Positions 1 through 4,769 of a stretch of 5,261 nt of DNA are shown in pieces. The notes beneath the pieces were generated by a model. It worked only from the letters and a program-made list of their open reading frames with translations. It did no database searches and had not been told where the DNA came from. Within the stretch, counting starts at the first letter, position 1, and every line of letters starts with the position of its first letter. The position numbers and the translations under genes are program-made. The stretch comes from JANNFX01 sp031380225 (GTDB lineage: Bacteria > Pseudomonadota > Alphaproteobacteria > Rhizobiales > Hyphomicrobiaceae), in assembly GCA_031380225.1 (NCBI GenBank), contig JANNFX010000259.1, forward strand, positions 1-5,261, written 5' to 3'.

Positions 1-366
1 GGCACCGGCAGCTTTAACGGCAGCGAGCGAACTGGCATCAGTGAGATCGGCGCCAGCTTGAACTATACTGGCTCTATTCGCGGCCGCGCTGGCGTGTTGT
101 TGACGCCAGCCTTTCTTGTCTACGGCACCGCAGGTTTTGCCTGGAGCGATATGGATATCACCCGTCTCGGGACCACGGCATCTCAGACATTCACTGGTTA
201 CGATGTTGGGGCCGGCACGGAATTAAACGTCAGCGGTCCGTGGTCGCTGCGCCTCGAATACATCTACACCGATCTCAGCTCAGAAACGATCACGCGCAGT
301 GGCGTCAGCAGTCAGTTTGACCCCGATTATCACACGGTGCGCGCTGGGGTGTCCTACAAGTTCTGA
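1..366 (+). CDS. outer-membrane beta-barrel (porin-like) protein, C-terminal part, 5'-truncated by window
   Basis: The frame is open from base 1 to the TGA at 364-366, giving 121 C-terminal residues; the true start lies before the window, so the TTG at 58 should not be taken as the start. The visible part alternates polar and hydrophobic/aromatic residues in strands typical of a small 8-stranded barrel: a TGSIRGRAG strand, then FLVYGTAGFAW, a YDVGAGTEL strand, WSLRLEYIYTDL, and the last strand HTVRAGVSYKF. The terminal Phe after alternating residues is the classic signal for BAM-dependent outer-membrane insertion. Family knowledge: this resembles the Omp25/Omp31-like (OMP_b-brl) proteins abundant in Rhizobiales, thought to act as structural or permeability proteins. 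Strain-specific function cannot be read from this piece. Its stop is 3 bp from the stop of the convergent minus-strand gene, and I see no clear terminator hairpin between them. Confidence 0.9.
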   Translation, partial: GTGSFNGSERTGISEIGASLNYTGSIRGRAGVLLTPAFLVYGTAGFAWSDMDITRLGTTASQTFTGYDVGAGTELNVSGPWSLRLEYIYTDLSSETITRSGVSSQFDPDYHTVRAGVSYKF

Positions 367-369
367 GCC

Positions 370-1224
370 TCAAGCGGCGCGGACGGCTGCCTCAGTGCCA
401 AGCTTTTTGGATGCCGTTATAAAGTTGATAACGTTGTTAGCTGCTGAGGCGACGATGGCTTCGATTTCTGCGGTCAACTTGGGGTCAGGCGCTGAACTTA
501 TCTTGCGCGTGCTTTTCGTTGAGATTTTTGAATTTGCCTCTGGACGTTGTAGCGCCGGTCGAGCACGCAACGGCCGCGAAGCTTTCTGCTCAACTTGTTT
601 CTGACCGATCGGCCGGTTTAGTTTTGCAACGACGGCTAAGCGTTTGGCCATGATCGGAACCGATCGTGCTGGCCGGGTTGTTTTGAGGTTCGGAGAGGCA
701 AAGATCGGCTCAGCCTCCAACGCGGTGATCAACCGCTGCATGATTTCACCGACCGTCATTGCGACGATGATATCGGCTTCGGTCGCTGCAGCGTCAGCAG
801 GGACTAGCGCGTCAGTATCTCGGAACTTTGCAGCCGGGACTTCAATCAGTCGCGCTGCGTAGTCCAGCTGTTGAGTGGCTGACGGACGAAACAATTGCCA
901 AGGAATGTGCGCCAAATCAGCAACGCAGACCGCGGCGGCGGATCTAGTCCGGCACCAGATTGCTGAACAGTCACGTGGGATCGGCCGCGGGGGAACGGAA
1001 ATTTTCTGCCGTTTGCCGGACGGCTGCCGGTGGCCGGGACCGAGATACGGCGACGATGTGATAGCGGTTCGGCGGCCGGACCACCACACGATCATCCGTG
1101 TCCACACAGACGGTTGATGTACGTAGACCGAGGCTTCGAATGACGCCAACATGAAACAACACTCCAACTTGCGATGGCTTTGGCGCCGCCACTCCCAGCG
1201 TCGGTCCGCAGTCATCACCCACAA
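370..1224 (-). CDS. hypothetical protein, start uncertain, possibly frameshifted in its 5' part
   Basis: I do not recognise this protein. The open frame from TTG 1224 encodes 284 residues. The part from about residue 99 to the end looks coding: a helix-rich acidic/alanine segment (about 113-175, including MTVGEIMQRLITALEAEP), a basic Lys/Arg/Pro/Ser-rich linker (about 180-245), and a C-terminal helical stretch (about 250-284, AEIEAIVASAANNVINFI). The first roughly 95 residues are rich in Arg, Trp, Cys and Ser and look like an out-of-frame reading. In that region another minus frame (ATG 1258 to stop 971, 95 aa) has a more natural composition, so the real gene may begin at 1258 and have lost its frame near 970-1010. 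Other in-frame starts are ATG 1215, TTG 915 and ATG 759; none has a convincing Shine-Dalgarno. The plus-strand frames here appear to be shadows, though one (875-1117) is not implausible. The basic linker could bind nucleic acid, but that is speculation. Confidence 0.42.
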   Translation of the reverse strand: MWVMTADRRWEWRRQSHRKLECCFMLASFEASVYVHQPSVWTRMIVWWSGRRTAITSSPYLGPGHRQPSGKRQKISVPPRPIPRDCSAIWCRTRSAAAVCVADLAHIPWQLFRPSATQQLDYAARLIEVPAAKFRDTDALVPADAAATEADIIVAMTVGEIMQRLITALEAEPIFASPNLKTTRPARSVPIMAKRLAVVAKLNRPIGQKQVEQKASRPLRARPALQRPEANSKISTKSTRKISSAPDPKLTAEIEAIVASAANNVINFITASKKLGTEAAVRAA

Positions 1225-1366
1225 CGCAATGATGCCTGGTTATGGTTAAGCCGGCCATAATGTGTGCGTAAAATCAGGGCGTTCACCGGGGTGACGGGTG
1301 CAAAACAAGCCAATATCGCATCAATACGCGATCATGGATGCGGTTAGGTTTCGTAAGATATTGAAA

Positions 1367-1378
1367 TATATCGATATA
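1367..1378. repeat. 12-bp perfect palindrome in an A/T-rich island
   Basis: TATATCGATATA reads identically on both strands and sits in the most A/T-rich part of the window (1355-1382), immediately beside the 1379-1402 hairpin. Such sites can be operators or simply promoter-type A/T-rich DNA. No regulator can be named, and alternating T/A runs make a chance palindrome fairly likely. Confidence 0.35.
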
Positions 1379-1402
1379 AAATGATCCCTTTGCGGATCAT
1401 TT
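1379..1402 (-). terminator. 9-bp stem-loop downstream of the membrane-protein gene, possible weak terminator
   Basis: AAATGATCC (1379-1387) and GGATCATTT (1394-1402) are exact inverse complements around a 6-nt loop. Read on the minus strand, the hairpin begins 57 bp after the stop of the 176-aa gene and is followed by an A/T-rich run beginning TATATCG. The stem is A/T-heavy and there is no uninterrupted U tract, so it is a poor intrinsic terminator. An operator or mRNA-end hairpin is equally possible. Confidence 0.3.
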
Positions 1403-1459
1403 CAAGCTGGACCGAGCCGTTGAAATCGATGTTCTGCGTCAGGCGCGGCTGCAACTCAA

Positions 1460-1990
1460 TCAAGGAATCTGCAATTTGGCGTCCTTAAGCGGCGCGAGAA
1501 ACGTTGTCCAGTCGAGTGGTGGTTCGGGCGAAGTCACTGCTTGGATGGGTTTTCTAATTCCCAAATCGCCTCGGCTGGACGTCGTATGACGCCGCAGCGG
1601 TTTGGCAAGGCGAGGGCAGGGGGCTTGGTGTGTGGTACCTTGAATTGGATCGCGGATCAGCGCGGTGCAGGCCGCCTCAATGGAGCCGCGCGAAGCGAGT
1701 TTTTCAATCCGCGCCAGTGAGCCAGTTTCAATATTGGCGTAAGCCGAGGGTCCGGCTGGTGGGTGTGCCGTGGAGACCGCTGCCGTTTCTGAGCCATCGA
1801 ACACGACGCGGTTCATGAACGTCCAAAAGCCAATCGCGTGCCAGAACAACATGCCGGCCACAAATCCCAAGGCAATCCAGCCTGTTTTGGCTGGTTCCCG
1901 GCGCATGCTGAGGGCCAAGCTATACACATGGCTGACGAGGCGCTGTGCCAGGCCATTGTTGTCGCGGGTATCGCTCAGGGCCCCGTTCAC
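1460..1990 (-). CDS. single-pass membrane protein of unknown function, 176 aa
   Basis: The frame starts at GTG 1990 and ends with TGA at 1462-1460. It has one strong hydrophobic helix at about residues 37-59 (GWIALGFVAGMLFWHAIGF and onward), preceded by basic residues (R30, R31, K35). By the positive-inside rule this gives a short cytoplasmic N-terminus and a C-terminal region of about 115 residues outside the membrane. That region is Pro/Ser/Thr-rich with two cysteines (C108, C125) that could form a disulfide. I recall uncharacterised Bradyrhizobium-type proteins with a similar MRREPAKTGW-plus-helix core and a CTAL...CP motif, but cannot verify this. The Shine-Dalgarno is weak (GGA about 7 nt upstream); ATG 1906 is an alternative start with no better site. 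A TATGAT -10-like hexamer (2025-2020) lies about 30 bp upstream without a good -35. No function can be assigned. Confidence 0.7.
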   Translation of the reverse strand: MNGALSDTRDNNGLAQRLVSHVYSLALSMRREPAKTGWIALGFVAGMLFWHAIGFWTFMNRVVFDGSETAAVSTAHPPAGPSAYANIETGSLARIEKLASRGSIEAACTALIRDPIQGTTHQAPCPRLAKPLRRHTTSSRGDLGIRKPIQAVTSPEPPLDWTTFLAPLKDAKLQIP

Positions 1991-2094
1991 GTCAGGATCC
2001 GGTTCTTGGTAAGTTTCGAATCATAGCGCGAGTGTGCGAGCGATCCATAACCCTCGCAAGTCAACGTTACGTCGTTCCCCACAGTCAGCGTTGG

Positions 2095-3003
2095 TCAGTG
2101 CGGACCAGGGAGAGGATTTGACCGCTGCGGGACGGGAAACACTGGCGTTGGAATTGGCCGCTGTGTGTTTGGCGCCACCTGCGTTGGGTTCGGCCGTTGA
2201 GTCGTGATGGTCACTTCTGGGCCAGTCTTGGTCGAGCGAACCGGGGGAACGAACATCTTCTGCGCTGAACAGAGTTTGCGTTGTTGTTCGTTGTCACCGC
2301 ACGCAGCCGGTTTGCCGTCCTTTGACAAGCAGATACGTACTTCCTTCATACGATTACCCGGACCGCCGCAAGACACGACGATCATCTCAGGCGTCAACTG
2401 AGGGTTCTCTTCGACCAACTCGTCGATGAAATCGTCCGGAGATACGAACTGCGTCTCGTACGGATTTATGTAGCGGTCAGGAATCGTGAGGGCGTCGAAT
2501 TGCTTCCGAATAAAATCGAAGTAGGCAAACGGCGCCAGTCCCGAGCAGGTGCCATGTTTGCGGTATTCATGAATGATGAGCTTCTTGCTCGGCATTACGT
2601 CCATCATATTGTCGATCAAATGCTGCGGCACATAGCTGGTCCCGCGCGGCACGCAGTTCTCTGGGTAGCCGCGCGTATATTGCGGCCACAAGCCGTGAAC
2701 GATGAACGCATAGCGTCTGCCGTCCTGGCGGTTGCATTGCTGATCGTCATCGGCGCCTGCTTGGCCAGAGCAGTGGGTCGGGCTCCACGACAACACGAAC
2801 GCATAGTAGTCGAATTGTCCTGGCTGATTGCGCAAGACTGGTTCTTGCTTCCTGTTCCAATCGAAGCGGTCGCGGCCTTCTACGCCACTGTCGTAGTTGC
2901 GCTGGGCAGCAGCGAATTGATTTATCGCCAAGATCCCGGTGGCTACGAGGATGGCAGCAACGCGGCGGAGTGTCCGGGAGTTCAGATTCAGCAGTCGCAA
3001 CAT
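2095..3003 (-). CDS. secreted ribonuclease T2 family protein with Pro-rich C-terminal tail
   Basis: This 302-residue protein is an RNase T2 endoribonuclease, the family of E. coli RNase I, which cleaves single-stranded RNA through a 2',3'-cyclic phosphate. Both catalytic blocks are present: CAS I as FIVHGLWPQ (100-108, catalytic H103) and CAS II as HEYRKHGTCSG (145-155, with H145, E146, K149 and H150). A signal peptide is clear: basic N-terminus (R10, R13, R14), hydrophobic core at about 15-30, and an AAA/Q cleavage site after residue 33, so it acts in the periplasm or outside the cell. Eight cysteines in the mature part (78, 90, 117, 153, 212, 225, 235, 245) fit a disulfide-stabilised fold. 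The catalytic domain spans about 63-250. Residues 256-302 form an unusual Pro/Thr/Gln tail. ATG 3003 is supported by GGAGA upstream. The dipeptidase gene ends 127 bp upstream. Expected role: RNA scavenging or turnover (inference). Confidence 0.96.
   Translation of the reverse strand: MLRLLNLNSRTLRRVAAILVATGILAINQFAAAQRNYDSGVEGRDRFDWNRKQEPVLRNQPGQFDYYAFVLSWSPTHCSGQAGADDDQQCNRQDGRRYAFIVHGLWPQYTRGYPENCVPRGTSYVPQHLIDNMMDVMPSKKLIIHEYRKHGTCSGLAPFAYFDFIRKQFDALTIPDRYINPYETQFVSPDDFIDELVEENPQLTPEMIVVSCGGPGNRMKEVRICLSKDGKPAACGDNEQQRKLCSAQKMFVPPVRSTKTGPEVTITTQRPNPTQVAPNTQRPIPTPVFPVPQRSNPLPGPH
2098..2202 (-). repeat. three 12-residue (36-bp) Pro-rich repeats in the RNase T2 tail
   Basis: Residues 268-302 of the RNase T2 read as three in-register units: TQRPNPTQVAPN, TQRPIPTPVFPV and PQRSNPLPGPH. 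The QR dipeptide recurs exactly every 12 residues (Q269, Q281, Q293). The third unit is one residue short because the protein ends. The segment is low-complexity and likely extended and disordered, outside the conserved nuclease domain. It could be a cell-wall- or surface-contacting linker, which is inference only. Confidence 0.75.
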
Positions 3004-3012
3004 TCGTCGTCG

Positions 3013-3017
3013 TCTCC
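3013..3017 (-). promoter_or_regulatory. Shine-Dalgarno of the RNase T2 gene
   Basis: GGAGA on the minus strand lies 9 nt before ATG 3003 and supports that start. The spacer consists of ACG/GAC triplets (about three copies), so a slip of one unit would change the spacing to the start codon. Confidence 0.6.
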
Positions 3018-3022
3018 ATCAA

Positions 3023-3041
3023 CCAGATAGCGATAATCTGG
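3023..3041 (-). promoter_or_regulatory. 6-bp stem-loop in the RNase T2 leader
   Basis: CCAGAT (3023-3028) and ATCTGG (3036-3041) are exact inverse complements around a 7-nt A/T-containing loop, ending 5 bp upstream of the RNase T2 ribosome-binding site. It could be a leader hairpin or an operator. It does not look like a terminator for the dipeptidase gene because no T tract follows. The remainder of the 127-bp gap has only a weak promoter-like pair on the minus strand (TTGCAG, 16 bp, TATGGT), which I do not annotate separately. Confidence 0.3.
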
Positions 3042-3130
3042 CGCCGTCGCAGGACTAGAACTTGGCCGCACCATAGCGTCTTCCCTCATCGCTGCAATGT
3101 GCCGCTTCCCCATGCGTGGTTAAATGTTGG

Positions 3131-4543
3131 TTAGCCGGGTGAAATCTGTTGTTCCGATAACGCCGCTAAGATGCGCACCCAACTGCGCGCGCCTTTTATG
3201 AAGCTCGACATATTGTATTTTTCATTCGGCGAGTGAATGCGGTCGTCTTCAAGGCCGTAGCCAATCAACAAACTGTCCATGCCAAGAGTGTCTTTGAATG
3301 ACGTCACAATCGGGATTGATGCGCCGCATCCCATCATCACCGCGGGCTTGCCCCACTCGGTTTCTAATGCAGCGGCGGCTTTGCGCATCGGCACTGAAGC
3401 GGTATCGAAGCCGATCGCTCCGCTGCCGCGCGGGCCAATAAATTCGACGCGGCAATCCTTCGGGCAATTCGCGCACACAAACGCATGCACCGCAGCCAGA
3501 ACATGATCTGCATCTTGTCCCGGAACCAGCCGGCAGGTTATTTTAACTGAGGCTTTTGACGGGATCACAGTCTTAGAGCCGGCACCTTGATAGCCGCCAG
3601 TGACGCCATTGAATTCCAGCGTCGGCCGCGACCATAGTTGTTCAACGACTGAGCAACTAGCTTCACCTGCCGGCACGCTGAGACCGACGCTGCCAAGAAA
3701 CGCATCGGCGCGAAGGCCAAGACTTTCCCACTGCGCACGTTGTGATTTCGGCACTTTTTTGACGCCGTCGTAAAAGCCAGGGATCGTGACGCGGCCTTTC
3801 TTGTCGTGCATGGCGGCCATGATACCAGCCAGCGCACGGATCGGGTTCATCGCCGGCCCGCCGTACATGCCCGAATGCAAATCGCGCGAAGGGCCGGTGA
3901 GGATAACCTCAGTACCAGCTAGTCCGCGCAGCATGGTGGTGATGGCGGGCGTATCTTTATCCCACTGGCCAGTATCGCAGACCAAAACGAGATCGGCCTT
4001 CAATTCGTCTTTCGTGGCGGCAAAGAATCCTGGCAGTGACGGCGAGCCGCATTCTTCTTCGCCTTCGAGCATGACGGAGACGGCGAGCGGTAGTTCACCA
4101 GCAACTTCCTTCCAGGCGCGCGCAGCCTCGAAAAAGGTCATCAGCTGACCTTTGTTGTCTTCAGCGCCGCGCGCGACGATGACGTCACCGTTGCCGCGCT
4201 CTTTGACAATTGCTGGCTCGAAGGGTGGCCTCGTCCACAATTCCAATGGGTCCGGCGGTTGCACGTCGTAATGGCCGTAGAACAGAACGTGCGGTGTGCC
4301 CTTGGCAACTTTCTTGCGGTCGTGAGCGACGACGATGGGGTGTCCGGTGGTTTTGCGAACCGATGCCGTGAAGCCGATGTCTTTCAGGGCATCGGCACAC
4401 CAATTTGCAGCTGTTTTGCAATGCTTGGCATAGGCGGGATCGGTGGAGATGCTTTCGATGCGCAACAATTCGAACAAGCGCTCAAGTCCGGCGGCGCGGT
4501 TTTTCTCAAGCTGCTTCAATACGGCGGGAAGCGGGGACGTCAT
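3131..4543 (-). CDS. M20-family metallopeptidase (cytoplasmic dipeptidase, ArgE/DapE/CNDP-like)
   Basis: This 470-residue protein is a complete di-zinc M20 peptidase of the CNDP-like dipeptidase subfamily, expected to hydrolyse dipeptides or related N-acyl amino acids in the cytoplasm; the substrate cannot be read from sequence. All expected active-site residues are present: GHYDVQPPD (metal ligand H91, with D93), GAEDNKGQ (bridging D129), EGEEECGS (general base E163, ligand E164), VCDTG (ligand D190), and DDRIHSPNE near the end (ligand H437). The inserted lid/dimerisation domain spans roughly 205-375 and carries DLHSGMYGG with H223, which in this family reaches into the partner's active site. 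Length fits the family, and there is no signal peptide. ATG 4543 was chosen because AGGA lies 8 nt upstream and the protein aligns from there; the frame stays open to ATG 4603, but those 20 extra residues are basic and unlike the family. It is separated from the upstream SPOR gene by a repeat-bearing 226-bp gap. Confidence 0.96.
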   Translation of the reverse strand: MTSPLPAVLKQLEKNRAAGLERLFELLRIESISTDPAYAKHCKTAANWCADALKDIGFTASVRKTTGHPIVVAHDRKKVAKGTPHVLFYGHYDVQPPDPLELWTRPPFEPAIVKERGNGDVIVARGAEDNKGQLMTFFEAARAWKEVAGELPLAVSVMLEGEEECGSPSLPGFFAATKDELKADLVLVCDTGQWDKDTPAITTMLRGLAGTEVILTGPSRDLHSGMYGGPAMNPIRALAGIMAAMHDKKGRVTIPGFYDGVKKVPKSQRAQWESLGLRADAFLGSVGLSVPAGEASCSVVEQLWSRPTLEFNGVTGGYQGAGSKTVIPSKASVKITCRLVPGQDADHVLAAVHAFVCANCPKDCRVEFIGPRGSGAIGFDTASVPMRKAAAALETEWGKPAVMMGCGASIPIVTSFKDTLGMDSLLIGYGLEDDRIHSPNEKYNMSSFIKGARSWVRILAALSEQQISPG

Positions 4544-4551
4544 GGAGTTTG

Positions 4552-4555
4552 TCCT
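4552..4555 (-). promoter_or_regulatory. Shine-Dalgarno of the M20 dipeptidase gene
   Basis: AGGA on the minus strand sits 8 nt before ATG 4543. It decides the start in favour of the 470-residue product over the longer frame that begins at 4603. Confidence 0.65.
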
Positions 4556-4692
4556 GCGATTTGAATTGCGACGTTTCGTACGCATGAGCGCGGCACGCCG
4601 CAAGGGATCTCATACTGGCAGTACAAACTCCTTCTCCCCTCTAGGATTTGGCATCTACCGGTTGATCGTGAATGGCAGGGCGGACTTGAGAC

Positions 4693-4760
4693 GGGGTCAG
4701 ACCCCTCACACCGGCGGCTCAATTTGTGTACTGGATCAATTTTGTGAGAGGTCTGACCCC
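4693..4760. repeat. REP/BIME-like inverted repeat containing GGGGTCAGACCCC
   Basis: The left arm GGGGTCAGACCCCTCACA (4693-4710) and right arm TGTGAGAGGTCTGACCCC (4743-4760) are inverse complements over 18 bp with one mismatch, separated by 32 bp. The left arm begins with a perfect 13-bp odd palindrome (GGGGTC-A-GACCCC, 4693-4705), and the right arm keeps its GGTC-T-GACC core, so each arm could also fold alone. The spacer has two near-identical pieces, CAATTTGTG (4720-4728) and CAATTTTGTG (4737-4746). From memory, GGGGTCAGACC-type palindromes are common intergenic repeats in Proteobacteria, often associated with REP-associated IS200-like transposases. No transposase gene is in this window. Lying 9 bp after the SPOR gene stop and upstream of the dipeptidase gene, it may stabilise the SPOR mRNA end or stop its transcription, although no T tract follows. 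Confidence 0.75.
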
Positions 4761-4769
4761 AGCGCAGCC

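Larger units (their letters stand above)
1259..1459. other. intergenic gap with small palindromes
   Basis: This 201-bp stretch separates the single-pass membrane protein gene from the uncertain hypothetical gene, both read on the minus strand. It holds an A/T island (1355-1382, only 4 G/C in 28 bases), a 12-bp palindrome, a 9-bp stem hairpin, an interrupted repeat CGCATC (1317-1322) / GATGCG (1337-1342), and a short TCACC-GG-GGTGA palindrome at 1283-1294. A promoter for the leftward hypothetical gene would be expected here, but I could not find a convincing -35/-10 pair. No RNA gene is recognisable. Confidence 0.5.
1344..1463 (-). other. possible 39-aa small ORF or remnant of coding sequence
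   Basis: A minus-strand frame starts at a TTG (1463-1461) that overlaps the TGA stop of the upstream 176-aa gene as TTGA, and runs 39 codons to a TAA at 1346-1344. The translation begins MIELQPRLTQNIDFNGSV and continues QLEMIRKGIILYRYIS, a natural amino-acid mix without the Arg/Ser/Cys bias of typical shadow frames. The overlap would allow translational coupling. There is no Shine-Dalgarno, the start is the weak TTG, and the hairpin at 1379-1402 falls inside the frame. It could instead be an older C-terminal coding remnant or chance. Confidence 0.15.

Noticed and set aside
363..395. CTGAG ... CTCAG pairing around the beta-barrel stop as a terminator
   Set aside because: Only 5 bp pair, the inner bases do not extend the stem, the loop is long, and no T tract follows.
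602..686. Two similar stretches (CCGATCGGCCGG... and CCGATCGTGCTGGCCGG...)
   Set aside because: The match is short and interrupted and sits in the Arg/Pro-rich linker of the hypothetical protein, where composition alone can explain it.
644..862. Plus-strand 72-codon Ala/Ser-rich frame
   Set aside because: It mirrors the helix-rich part of the minus-strand hypothetical protein and has no ribosome-binding site; Ala/Ser-rich antisense readings of such sequence are expected.
875..1117. Plus-strand 80-codon frame with fairly natural composition
   Set aside because: It is codon-register-aligned antisense to the minus frame 971-1258, starts with GTG without a ribosome-binding site, and has no recognisable motif; a complementary shadow is the simplest explanation, though neither strand is strongly supported here.
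2500..3030. Plus-strand 176-codon frame opposite the RNase T2 gene
   Set aside because: It lies antisense to the catalytic core of a clear RNase T2 with intact motifs, so it is a shadow frame.
3786..4148. Plus-strand 120-codon frame opposite the dipeptidase
   Set aside because: It is antisense to conserved metal-binding motifs of an intact M20 peptidase, so it is a shadow frame.
4590..4601. GCGGC-AC-GCCGC palindrome upstream of the dipeptidase
   Set aside because: The loop of 2 nt is too tight for a stable hairpin, and short GC palindromes are common by chance in such sequence.
4544..4603. 20-residue N-terminal extension of the dipeptidase to ATG 4603
   Set aside because: The added residues are almost all Arg/Asn/Ser/Thr with no targeting-signal features, while ATG 4543 has AGGA at 8 nt spacing.
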